A DNA stretch of 34,821 nucleotides from Clostridia bacterium (GTDB lineage Bacteria; Bacillota; Clostridia; Oscillospirales; SIG627): the NCBI GenBank assembly GCA_017414535.1, contig JAFQMA010000010.1, positions 1 to 34,821 on the forward strand, in the 5' to 3' direction. Below the pieces are notes generated by a model. It made no database searches. It saw nothing but the letters and a program-made list of their open reading frames with translations, and was not told where the DNA came from. Made by a program: the position numbers and the translations under genes. Positions 15,389-22,614 of this stretch are shown here, one piece after another. Each line of letters opens with the position of its first letter. Positions within the stretch are counted from its first letter, which is position 1.

Positions 15389-17144
15389 AAAGGGGCACGT
15401 TCATCGCTTAAAGACTGAGATCTGCGTAGTTGGCGGCGGTCTGGCTGGCATGTGTGCCGCCATTGCCGCGGCCCGCGCGGGCAGGCAGGTAATTTTGATC
15501 CACGACCGTCCCATGCCCGGCGGCAACGCCTCCTCCGAGGTGCGTATGTGGCCCATGGGCGCTCACGGCAGGAACCGCCGCGAAACGGGTCTGTTCGAGG
15601 AGCTTCTGCTGGAAAACATGTACCGCAATCCCACCCGTAACTGGCCTCTGTGGGATTCAGTGATGTTTGAGGCGGTACGCTTTCAGAAGGGCATCACCTC
15701 CCTCTTCAACTGCTCCGTGACCGATGCGGTCATGGCAAAGGAAGGCAGGATCGCCTCCGTTTCCGCATGGCAGATGACCACCTACCGCCGCTTCACCGTA
15801 GAGGCGGAGCTTTTCATCGACTGCTCGGGCGACAGCATTCTGGCCGTCCCCAGCGGCGCTCGATTCCGCATGGGACGCGAGGCAAGAGAGGACTTCGGCG
15901 AGAGCATTGCCCCCGAGACGGGCGATGCCAAGACCATGGGCAACTCCTGCCTTTTGCAGCTGAGAGAGACCCCCAATAAGGTTCCCTATTCTCCGCCTGC
16001 ATGGGCGAGGAGCCTACCCGACGAGAGTCTTCTGGAGACCCGCCCCCACCGCCCCGACCAATTTGTGGATAACAACTTCTGGTGGCTGGAGCTGGGCGGA
16101 GAGCAGGATACCATCGAGGATGCGGAGGAGATCCGCGACGAGCTGTTAAAGCTGGCCTTCGGCGTATGGGATCATATCAAGAATCGAGGCGATCACGGTG
16201 CGGAAACTTGGGATCTGGACTGGGCGGGCTTTTTGCCGGGCAAGCGCGAGAGCCGCCGCTACGAGGGCGACCACATCCTCACTCAAGGCGACGTGCAGTC
16301 CGGCGGGCATTTCGAGGACATCGTGGCCTACGGCGGATGGCCCATTGACGATCATCCCCCTGCGGGCTTTGAGGCAGTGGGACACCCCAACGTAAATCAT
16401 TACAGTCCCTCCCCCTTCGGCATTCCCTACGGCTGTCTGTACTCCGCCAACGTGGAAAATCTCATGTTTGCAGGGCGCAATATCAGCGTAACTCATGCCG
16501 CCATGGCCTCCTCCCGCGTGATGGGTACCTGCGCCATTTTGGGTCAGGCCGCGGGCATTGCCGCCTCACTGGCCTTGGAAAAGGGCGTTCTGCCCCGTGG
16601 GGTAAATCAATTCATGCCCGAGCTTCAGGAAAGGATCATGGAGGAAGATCTGTGGCTTCCCCGGCACAAGAGAAGCATCTCTCCCCTCTGCACCGAGGCA
16701 GATCTTGAGACGGAAGCCGAGGATAAGGAAAACCTCAGAAACGGTATCGACCGCCCCACCGATGAGGAGGGTGATAACGGCTGCTTCCTGCCCTTGGGCA
16801 AGAGCGTGTGCTACACCTTAAAGGAGGAGAGCTTCGTTCGGGAGGTACGCCTTATCTTTGACAGCGACCTAAACCGTGAGACCGTACGCGGCGGCGTGGA
16901 GGAGCTTCATTTCGAGCCTACCATGTGCAACCGTCCCTGCTCCATGGAGCCCTACGAATTTCCTACCACCATGACGCGTGCCTTTGAGCTGCGTGTCGAC
17001 GGAAAGATCATCTTCCGCACGGAGGACAACCATCAAAGACTGGTGCGCATTCCCGTGAACCGTACCGCAAAAAAACTGGAATTGATCCCCTTGGCCACCT
17101 TCGGTGACGAAAGGGCACACGTATTCAGCTTTGATTTTAAATAA
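15366..17144 (+). CDS. FAD-dependent oxidoreductase (FAD_oxidored family) with C-terminal extra domain
   Basis: This 592-residue protein starts with a dinucleotide-binding motif, VVGGGLAGMCAAIAAARAG (about residues 21-39), then PGGNASSEVRMWPMGAHG. Further on it has ELFIDCSGDSILAV and NLMFAGRNISVTHAAMASSR, typical of the PF12831 FAD-dependent oxidoreductase group. From about residue 470 a beta-rich region (CYTLKEESFVREVRLIFDSD to the end) resembles a discoidin-like sugar-binding domain. It overlaps the lyase gene by 23 bp and has GAGAGGAAGG before its ATG, indicating coupled expression. No signal peptide is present, so it should be cytoplasmic. The substrate is unknown; pairing with a sialate lyase suggests oxidation of a modified sugar, which is inference. 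Confidence 0.85.
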   Translation: MKTHLDAEKGHVHRLKTEICVVGGGLAGMCAAIAAARAGRQVILIHDRPMPGGNASSEVRMWPMGAHGRNRRETGLFEELLLENMYRNPTRNWPLWDSVMFEAVRFQKGITSLFNCSVTDAVMAKEGRIASVSAWQMTTYRRFTVEAELFIDCSGDSILAVPSGARFRMGREAREDFGESIAPETGDAKTMGNSCLLQLRETPNKVPYSPPAWARSLPDESLLETRPHRPDQFVDNNFWWLELGGEQDTIEDAEEIRDELLKLAFGVWDHIKNRGDHGAETWDLDWAGFLPGKRESRRYEGDHILTQGDVQSGGHFEDIVAYGGWPIDDHPPAGFEAVGHPNVNHYSPSPFGIPYGCLYSANVENLMFAGRNISVTHAAMASSRVMGTCAILGQAAGIAASLALEKGVLPRGVNQFMPELQERIMEEDLWLPRHKRSISPLCTEADLETEAEDKENLRNGIDRPTDEEGDNGCFLPLGKSVCYTLKEESFVREVRLIFDSDLNRETVRGGVEELHFEPTMCNRPCSMEPYEFPTTMTRAFELRVDGKIIFRTEDNHQRLVRIPVNRTAKKLELIPLATFGDERAHVFSFDFK

Positions 17145-17149
17145 GGGCG

Positions 17150-17178
17150 ACGCGCTCCCGCAAGGGGGCGCGTTTTTT
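17150..17178 (+). terminator. Terminator of the lyase/FAD oxidoreductase operon
   Basis: ACGCGCTCCC (17150-17159) and GGGGGCGCGT (17164-17173) pair with one G.T wobble around a GCAA tetraloop, followed by six T. It lies five bases past the stop codon. Confidence 0.85.
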
Positions 17179-17416
17179 ACGGAAAGACCTCCTCAAAAAG
17201 TTCCTCCAGCATGCAGGGCGCCGTTTCGCTTTCCGCTAAGGCACGGACAAAGGAGAGCGCCTCCTCCTTCGGAATGCCGGAAAGATCAAAGAAGGAGCGC
17301 TCCGCACCGTCCGCAGCTTCAAGACAGAGCCCGCCCGCGGAGAAAAAAAGTCGATAGAATGCCCTCGCCCCCGCCAAGGGAAAGCTCGCCTCATAAAGCA
17401 CGCCATCTTGTTCCAT
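17177..17416 (-). CDS. Small protein, possibly DUF6514 family
   Basis: This 79-residue protein begins MEQDGVLYEASF and ends in an acidic segment, CMLEELFEEVF. The pattern of a short beta-rich N-terminus, a DLSGIPKEEALSFVRAL segment and a hydrophobic/acidic terminal helix recalls the DUF6514 proteins of Clostridia, whose function is unknown. I chose ATG 17416 because GGGAGGTG lies 8 bases upstream; the longer frame to 17485 would include the promoter. It is transcribed alone from the TTGCTT/TATACT promoter. Confidence 0.65.
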   Translation of the reverse strand: MEQDGVLYEASFPLAGARAFYRLFFSAGGLCLEAADGAERSFFDLSGIPKEEALSFVRALAESETAPCMLEELFEEVFP

Positions 17417-17450
17417 CACTTTTTCACCTCCCGCAAGCACAGTGCCTCGC

Positions 17451-17479
17451 AGTATATCCCATTGCGAAGAAAAAAGCAA
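17451..17479 (-). promoter_or_regulatory. Promoter of the small 17177 gene
   Basis: Minus-strand TTGCTT (17474-17479) and TATACT (17451-17456) are 17 bp apart, giving a leader of about 30 nt. Confidence 0.5.
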
Positions 17480-17485
17480 GGGCAA

Positions 17486-17792
17486 AAAAAGTGGGCTTTA
17501 CTTCTTTTTTGTAGCAACGACGGGAAAGAGAGCGGAGAAAGCGAAAAAGAAAGGCTGTTTTTGTGAAAAATGACTAATTTTTTACGATTATTTTCATTTT
17601 TTGAATAATTTTCTTTTTTTTATGAATGTTTCCATAAAAAGCGACATTTTCGACTTTTTTTGGATAATATTCAAAAAAAGAAAGGAAAAAGTCGCAGAAA
17701 TCCCCTTGCTTTCGCATGGTTTTTTTCAGAAAAAGGGGACGAAATGCACAAAAAGCGCCTGTGGCGCTTTTATATTTTTTCACGGCCGCCCT
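17486..17792. other. AT-rich noncoding stretch with nested dyads
   Basis: No convincing coding frame was found. The region is clearly more AT-rich than its neighbours. It holds a nested inverted repeat, with CGACTTTTT (17651-17659) against AAAAAGTCG (17686-17694), and the near-palindromic 17655-17679 inside. A second pair, TCCCCTT (17701-17707) and AAGGGGA (17733-17739), follows. The T-rich character from 17570 to 17640 is marked. It may be a decayed region or an untranslated RNA. Confidence 0.5.
17751..17771. terminator. Terminator of the 17793 membrane protein gene
   Basis: AAAAGCGCC (17751-17759) and GGCGCTTTT (17763-17771) flank TGT. On the minus strand the stem ends in a T-run 22 bp after the gene's stop; on the plus strand a T-rich run also follows. 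Confidence 0.75.
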
Positions 17793-18149
17793 TCAGGAAT
17801 GCTGACGGACGTGGGTAGGGGTATCCTGCAGGCGGCGAGCGGCGGACGACATGTGCTTTGCCGCAGGACGGAACAGAGCTACGGGAATGGAAAGCAGCGC
17901 CCAGGCGCCCAAGGCGCAAAGCAGATCGCTGAGGATTCCCTGTTGCCACCAGATGCTATCCATAAGGCCGGCCACGCCCAGCGAGAGGCCGAAGAGCCTT
18001 GTGGCGGCGCACCAGCGACGGGAAAGCCCCAGACTCTTCCCCAGAAGAGAAAGAAGATACGCCCCCGTCGCGGGAAGCACGGCAGAAAGAGTGAACAGTA
18101 CGAGAAGGGTTAGAGCGAAAATGCTGACAACGGAAAAAATAACGGACAT
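17793..18149 (-). CDS. Small integral membrane protein, unknown function
   Basis: This 118-residue protein is strongly hydrophobic, with about three membrane segments (residues 3-30, 50-70 and 75-95) and a basic, polar C-terminal tail ending in RQHS. I do not recognise a family. A strong AGGAGGAG site precedes ATG 18149, and a terminator follows the stop, so it is a genuine monocistronic gene. No function can be assigned. Confidence 0.7.
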   Translation of the reverse strand: MSVIFSVVSIFALTLLVLFTLSAVLPATGAYLLSLLGKSLGLSRRWCAATRLFGLSLGVAGLMDSIWWQQGILSDLLCALGAWALLSIPVALFRPAAKHMSSAARRLQDTPTHVRQHS

Positions 18150-18226
18150 GGTCTCCTCCTTTTGCGGCGATGCCGCTTTTTCTTTACACCCTCAGTATAA
18201 AGAAGAAGGTGTCCCATAAAAAGGAC

Positions 18227-18263
18227 AAAAAAAGCACTCGGAGGGATTCCGAGTGCTTTTTTT
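18227..18263. terminator. Terminator of the 7TM-LuxR regulator gene
   Basis: AAGCACTCGGA and TCCGAGTGCTT arms flank GGGAT, with an A-run on one side and a T-run on the other, so it is potentially bidirectional. The same arms occur again at 21158-21190. Confidence 0.85.
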
Positions 18264-18264
18264 G

Positions 18265-19332
18265 TTATTCCATGGAGGAAAGTCCCTGCTTGTAGAGCTC
18301 CAAAAGCTCCTTGCGGGAGGAGACGCCCAATTTGCCGTAAAGATTCTTATTGTGGAATTTCAGGGTATTTTCCGTGATGCCGAGGTGCGCCATGACCTCC
18401 TTGGTGGTGGCACGGGAGACGTAGGCCTCGTAGATGGCCTTTTCCGTGGCGGTGAGGGTTGCGATCCCCGCCAGGAAGGCGGAAAGCTTTTCTCCGTCCA
18501 CACCCTCCAGCGGGCTTTCCAGCAGCTGCTCCTTTCCCTCCCCCGCCGAGGAAACGGCGGTGCGCAGACGCTGCATTTCGTTCATCACAAGATGCAGACA
18601 CAAAAGGAAGGATTCGCTGATCAGATAAGAAACGGAGAGCATTTCAAAGGGCAGATCGATCATCTGCTCGGCAAAATACATAATGAGATTGACGAATACC
18701 GCCAGCACCAAAATCACCCCGCGTGCGGGAGAGGCGGCGCGTTTTTTAAAGATGGCACGGAACACCACGGCGATCATAGCCGAAAAATACAGGACCAAGA
18801 AGACCGGATAGACCACGTGCAGAGGTCCGTAGTCCTTCTGAAGGGTACCCACGCCGCTTTCCACGGAGAAGGAAACGGAGCGGTAATAGAGCCCGAACAG
18901 ATCCTGCCCTGCCGCCATCAGAAAGATCAGCGCGGAGATACCGAGCAGAGTCCAGCCCAATGCCTTGGGGATGCGGCTTCCCGTTACCCGCAAAAGGATC
19001 AGCAGCATAAAAAGCGGCAGGAAGGCTGAGCCGAGATAGGCCACGCGGTTGGCAAAAAGGGCGAAGGGCAGATCCCTTGCCAAGGCCAGAAGCAGATAGC
19101 CCAGATCCACCAGCGCCACGGCAGAAAACAAAAGACGGAACAGAAGGCGATCCTTCTTTACCAAAAGAAAGCACGCCAAAAGGAGCACCAGGGACAGCAC
19201 AAAGGCGCCCACGTAAAGAAACAGCAGGCTGGAGGTCTTTCCCTGCGCGGTGCAGGCGGTCAGGCAGGGGAGAAACGAAAAACACAGGGAGATGACGATC
19301 CAAAGCTTTTTCACGGTATTCGTTTGTCGCAA
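18265..19332 (-). CDS. Seven-transmembrane receptor fused to a LuxR-type DNA-binding domain
   Basis: The 355-residue protein starts with a hydrophobic segment and about seven further membrane helices up to residue 230. The stretch GQDLFGLYYRSVSFSVESG followed by YGPLHVVYPVFLVLYFSAM is reminiscent of the N-terminal 7TM domain found on some histidine kinases (HisKA_7TM). After a linker, residues 290-350 form a LuxR/GerE helix-turn-helix (LTATEKAIYEAYVSRATTKEV, ITENTLKFHNKNLYGKLGV). It is thus a one-component, membrane-tethered regulator. The start is a TTG with AAAGGAGG 6 bases upstream; a GTG six codons later is possible. It is divergent from the surface protein gene, a likely target. Confidence 0.87.
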   Translation of the reverse strand: MRQTNTVKKLWIVISLCFSFLPCLTACTAQGKTSSLLFLYVGAFVLSLVLLLACFLLVKKDRLLFRLLFSAVALVDLGYLLLALARDLPFALFANRVAYLGSAFLPLFMLLILLRVTGSRIPKALGWTLLGISALIFLMAAGQDLFGLYYRSVSFSVESGVGTLQKDYGPLHVVYPVFLVLYFSAMIAVVFRAIFKKRAASPARGVILVLAVFVNLIMYFAEQMIDLPFEMLSVSYLISESFLLCLHLVMNEMQRLRTAVSSAGEGKEQLLESPLEGVDGEKLSAFLAGIATLTATEKAIYEAYVSRATTKEVMAHLGITENTLKFHNKNLYGKLGVSSRKELLELYKQGLSSME

Positions 19333-19386
19333 AGCACGGCCTCCTTTGTTAAAAAAATATTCAAAAACACCCTACCCCACACCAAA

Positions 19387-19412
19387 GGGGTGGGGACACG
19401 GGGGTAAGGGGG
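19387..19412 (+). promoter_or_regulatory. Four-tract guanine motif (candidate G-quadruplex) in the divergent promoter region
   Basis: Plus-strand G-runs at 19387-19390, 19392-19395, 19400-19404 and 19408-19412 have loops T, ACAC and TAA, satisfying the canonical intramolecular quadruplex pattern. The last run ends three bases before the TATAAT of the surface protein promoter. The left part can alternatively pair with a CCCCAC run just upstream. Confidence 0.7.
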
Positions 19413-19421
19413 CTATATAAT
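19393..19421 (+). promoter_or_regulatory. Candidate promoter of the surface protein gene
   Basis: TATAAT (19416-19421) is perfect, with GGGACA (19393-19398) 17 bp upstream as a 4-of-6 -35. The leader would be about 105 nt. The spacer is occupied by the guanine tracts. Confidence 0.5.
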
Positions 19422-19469
19422 AAGTACGTAATAATAGAAAGAACGGGCACGCCTTGCCTACGCTCTCTC

Positions 19470-19498
19470 ATTATAGCACAATCCCCTTCTTTTTTCAA
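19470..19498 (-). promoter_or_regulatory. Promoter of the 7TM-LuxR regulator gene
   Basis: Minus-strand TTGAAA (19493-19498) and TATAAT (19470-19475) are 17 bp apart. The leader of about 130 nt crosses the C-rich complement of the guanine motif and the opposing promoter. Confidence 0.7.
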
Positions 19499-19532
19499 GA
19501 GGGGGAAAACCACAAAAAAGGGGAAAGAAACC

Positions 19533-21146
19533 ATGAAAAAGATCATCGCATTCTTACTTTGCCTCGTGCTGGCAGCATCGATCCTACCCGCAAATGCCTT
19601 TGCGGCAAGCATTGCAAGCATTAACGTAGATGGAATCGCTCTGCCCGTGGACGGAGAAAAACCCGACTTTACCGCCGTACTCAGCGGCACCAACGCCTCC
19701 TCCAACTGGGCCGTCTCCATCACCAAGGTTGAATGGGTCGAATACGATCCCGATTGGGAATGGGAAAAAGATATGACGGCAAACGACACCTTCAAGGAAG
19801 GCTATTGGTACGTGCTGTACGTTACCCTGGAAGCAAGCGCGGGTAATTCCCTGAAAAGCGACTTTGTCCTGAATATCAACGGTGTGAAAGCAAACCTCAG
19901 CGGCAGCGTAACGCAGTCGAACGGCGCTAAGGCCGTCGGCTACATTTCCTACCAAGGGGCGAAGGGAGATAACCGCAAGAATCCCATCAGCTCTGTGGAG
20001 CTGTCGGTGGTCAATCCCGTAGCAGGTAAAACGCCCACCTTCGCCAAGGTGGATACCGAGAAATATTACAGCACCAACCATTCAGCTTGGCCCTCCTACC
20101 ACCACAACGGTGTGGCATGGTCGAACGACAAGACCGGCGTAGCACTGAATACCAGTAACCCCTTTCAAGCAGATACCACCTATTCCGTGGGAATCATATT
20201 GCAAGCCAAGGACACCTATTACTTTGACGCACGCATGAGCGCCAAAATCAACGGCGTAAAGGCCTCCATCATCGCACTCGAAACAAACGGTGACAAAGGC
20301 ATCGTAATCTTCGTTTATCTGACCGGCATTACTCCCGGTGACGGCAAAAAGGTCGTAGAGAGCATCGACCTGAACGTGCCCGCTCCCAAGGACGGCGAAA
20401 AGCCTGTTTACACCAAGCTGGAGGGCACGGGCTATTACAGCGACAACGGTCTGAACGGCTCCTCCACGGCCATCTACAAGAACGGCATCGCCTGGTTCAA
20501 ATCCGCCACCTCCTACGTTTCTCCCGGCACTACCGAGACCTTCAAGGCCGAAAGCAATTACATTTTGAAGGTCTCCCTGTTACCCCGGGACGGCTATAAA
20601 TTTACCGAAGGCACCGCCGTAAAGATCAACGGCAAGACCGCCGCCTTAGAGCGCGGCAACGACGGCAGCATCACCGCCTCCGTCACCTTTACCGCACTGA
20701 AGAAGGATCACACCCACAGTGCCGCCACCGATTGGAAGAGCGACACCGAGGGACACTGGCAGATCTGTGCCGACGCCGCTTGCGGTGAGATCGTGACCTT
20801 AAAGGCCTCTCACACCGATCTCAACGGTGACAACAAGTGCGACGTATGCACCTTCGGCCTGTCCACCTCCATCGCACCTCCCGTTTCCACCACCCCTCAG
20901 CACACCACACCCGTGATCAATCCCGATGACAAGACCGACGTGCAGCTTCCCGTTACCGAGGAGAACGCCGAGGCAGGTGCTCAGCCGGAGGAAGGCGCTC
21001 AGCCCGAGACCGAGGAAGAGGAGGACAACGGCAAGGGTGAAGAGGAGAAGAGCCACCTTCCCCTGATCCTCGGCATCGCCGGCGGCGTGCTGGTTCTGGC
21101 GGCCGTGATCGTCGTGATCGTGCTCGTTCTGAAAAAGAAGAAATAA
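19533..21146 (+). CDS. Membrane-anchored surface protein with three internal repeats
   Basis: The 537-residue protein has a signal peptide (residues 1-24, ending NAFAA) and three repeats of about 110 residues (about 27-130, 152-262 and 275-388). Each repeat has a beta-strand opening, a KxPxF/Y motif, an aromatic 'W' segment and a closing K/NING sequence. Residues 392-441 are a Cys/His segment (HTHS, HWQICADAACGE, NKCDVC). An acidic Pro/Glu-rich stalk then leads to one membrane helix (509-533) and a KKKK tail. There is no LPXTG motif, so it is anchored by the helix. GGGGAAAG precedes the ATG. It faces a divergent 7TM-LuxR gene. A role in adhesion or wall binding is plausible but unproven. Confidence 0.85.
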   Translation: MKKIIAFLLCLVLAASILPANAFAASIASINVDGIALPVDGEKPDFTAVLSGTNASSNWAVSITKVEWVEYDPDWEWEKDMTANDTFKEGYWYVLYVTLEASAGNSLKSDFVLNINGVKANLSGSVTQSNGAKAVGYISYQGAKGDNRKNPISSVELSVVNPVAGKTPTFAKVDTEKYYSTNHSAWPSYHHNGVAWSNDKTGVALNTSNPFQADTTYSVGIILQAKDTYYFDARMSAKINGVKASIIALETNGDKGIVIFVYLTGITPGDGKKVVESIDLNVPAPKDGEKPVYTKLEGTGYYSDNGLNGSSTAIYKNGIAWFKSATSYVSPGTTETFKAESNYILKVSLLPRDGYKFTEGTAVKINGKTAALERGNDGSITASVTFTALKKDHTHSAATDWKSDTEGHWQICADAACGEIVTLKASHTDLNGDNKCDVCTFGLSTSIAPPVSTTPQHTTPVINPDDKTDVQLPVTEENAEAGAQPEEGAQPETEEEEDNGKGEEEKSHLPLILGIAGGVLVLAAVIVVIVLVLKKKK

Positions 21147-21157
21147 ATCGCACAGTG

Positions 21158-21190
21158 AAAAAGCACTCGGAAATTCCGAGTGCTTTTTTT
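21158..21190. terminator. Bidirectional terminator after the surface protein gene
   Basis: AAAAAGCACTCGGA (21158-21171) and its complement (21175 onward) flank AAT, with a T-run following. It serves both the surface protein gene and the convergent gene ending at 21200. The stem equals that at 18227. Confidence 0.85.
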
Positions 21191-21199
21191 GTTTTTTCT

Positions 21200-21490
21200 T
21201 CAGCTTCGATCGTCTTGCTTGGGCTTGGCACGGCGGCGGGTGGTGCTGTAAAGATACACGTCGCTCTGCACGGTCAGCTCGAAGCTGCCGGGGCGCACGT
21301 AGCTGTCGGCACGGTACTGGGGACGGACGGTGCGAAGCTTGCCCTTCATGACTCCGCAGGAGATGGCGGCGGCTACGATGCCGATGACCACACATACGCC
21401 GAGAGTGATGGGATCGGGCATGGTCAGAAGGAAAAAGGTCACAAGTCCCACAAAGAGGACGGCGCAAAGGATCAGTAAAAATTTCTTCAT
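21200..21490 (-). CDS. Small membrane protein of the SPFH cluster, unknown function
   Basis: This 96-residue protein has two membrane helices (about 3-23 and 28-48) and a basic cytoplasmic or external tail ending RRRAKPKQDDRS. I do not recognise a family. AAGGAGGAAAGG precedes ATG 21490. It lies 13 bp after the zinc-ribbon membrane protein gene and ends at a terminator, so it is the last gene of a three-gene operon with the SPFH protein. A structural role beside the other two in the membrane is inference from context. Confidence 0.7.
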   Translation of the reverse strand: MKKFLLILCAVLFVGLVTFFLLTMPDPITLGVCVVIGIVAAAISCGVMKGKLRTVRPQYRADSYVRPGSFELTVQSDVYLYSTTRRRAKPKQDDRS

Positions 21491-21503
21491 TTTCCTTTCC
21501 TCC

Positions 21504-22589
21504 TTACAAAAGCGAGATCAGCGTCCACAGAGCAAAGCTGCCTGCGGTAACGGCGGCACAGATCCCCAAAAACCAGCGCCAATAGGCCCAGCGGTCCAAA
21601 GGCAGATCACCCACCATTTTGCCCGTTTGTCCGTTCATGGCAAAGGTATAGCGCTTGCCCTCCCAGTTGGTGTTGAGAAGCCACACGGGATAGAGGGCGT
21701 ATTTGGCGGAAGCATTCTCCAATACAATGGCGGAGGACACGGTGCGCACGGAATCGTAGCCCGTAACGGTACTGCGGAAGGCATCAGCCGTGCTTTGACG
21801 GATACGCTCCTCCGCACGGGGGGCGCACATTTGGGAATCCACGTCGTACTTATCGGCCAAGAAGCCCGAAAGGTAGGCGGTATTGAAATCCACGGCGTCG
21901 GAAAAATCGTAGGGCTCGATGGATTCCATCAGGGTATTGTCAATTTTGGCGGAGCCGTCCACGGGCACGCGGTCAAAGGCCATATTGCCCGCGCGGCGCA
22001 CGGAATAGTATTCGGTCTTGGTATAGACGTAATCGTCGTCCTCCCAGCGATCCTCGCTTTCCGCACGGTAGAGGATATCCGCATCCGTATCCGCATTGTA
22101 CAGCCAGAAGGGTACGTAGATGCCGCGGATCTCCTCGATACGGTTCTCCTCACGGAAGGAGCGGGGCAACAGGCGCTTCCCCTGCAGATGGCGCTTCAGT
22201 GCCTCCTTGGCGGCCTTTTTGTCCAGTCGGAAGGGGATCACGTAATCGGGGCGAAGAGACCCGGACAGACGGGAGGGGATCACCGTGGGATTGCCGCAAA
22301 AGGGACAGGCGGTGGCGGCAGTATTCTCATCGGCAATGAGCTGGCCGGAGCAAGCCTCGCAGGTGAAGACGGAGAGGCTTCCCTCCTCCCCCTCCTGCCA
22401 CTCGCTTCCTCCAAAGTCACTCCAGGAGGCGGAATCCTCCTTTTGGCTATCCAGCTGGGCGGCGTAATTCTCCAGCACAGCCACGTCGAATTCCGTATCG
22501 CAATAGGGACACTTCATTCTTTGTGCGCCGGCACTGAATTCAATGCCACCGTTACACTGGGGGCATTTATATTGCTTGATCTCGGACAA
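21504..22589 (-). CDS. TFIIB-type zinc-ribbon membrane protein (YdjG-like)
   Basis: The 361-residue protein has two N-terminal zinc ribbons (CPQC...CPYC at about residues 9-30 and CEAC...CPFC at about 77-97). A long soluble domain (about 115-335, PDYVIPFRLDKKAAKEALK, YVPFWLYNADTD, YPVWLLNTNWEGKRYTFAMNG) follows, then a C-terminal membrane helix (WFLGICAAVTAGSFALW). Bacillus YdjG, encoded with PspA-like YdjF and SPFH protein YdjI, has the same plan. The start is a TTG with AAAGGAG nine bases upstream; no closer ATG exists. It is 25 bp downstream of the SPFH gene. It probably works in membrane stress or lipid-domain scaffolding. Confidence 0.83.
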   Translation of the reverse strand: MSEIKQYKCPQCNGGIEFSAGAQRMKCPYCDTEFDVAVLENYAAQLDSQKEDSASWSDFGGSEWQEGEEGSLSVFTCEACSGQLIADENTAATACPFCGNPTVIPSRLSGSLRPDYVIPFRLDKKAAKEALKRHLQGKRLLPRSFREENRIEEIRGIYVPFWLYNADTDADILYRAESEDRWEDDDYVYTKTEYYSVRRAGNMAFDRVPVDGSAKIDNTLMESIEPYDFSDAVDFNTAYLSGFLADKYDVDSQMCAPRAEERIRQSTADAFRSTVTGYDSVRTVSSAIVLENASAKYALYPVWLLNTNWEGKRYTFAMNGQTGKMVGDLPLDRWAYWRWFLGICAAVTAGSFALWTLISLL

Positions 22590-22614
22590 GGTGCTTTTCT
22601 CCTTTCAAAAAGGC

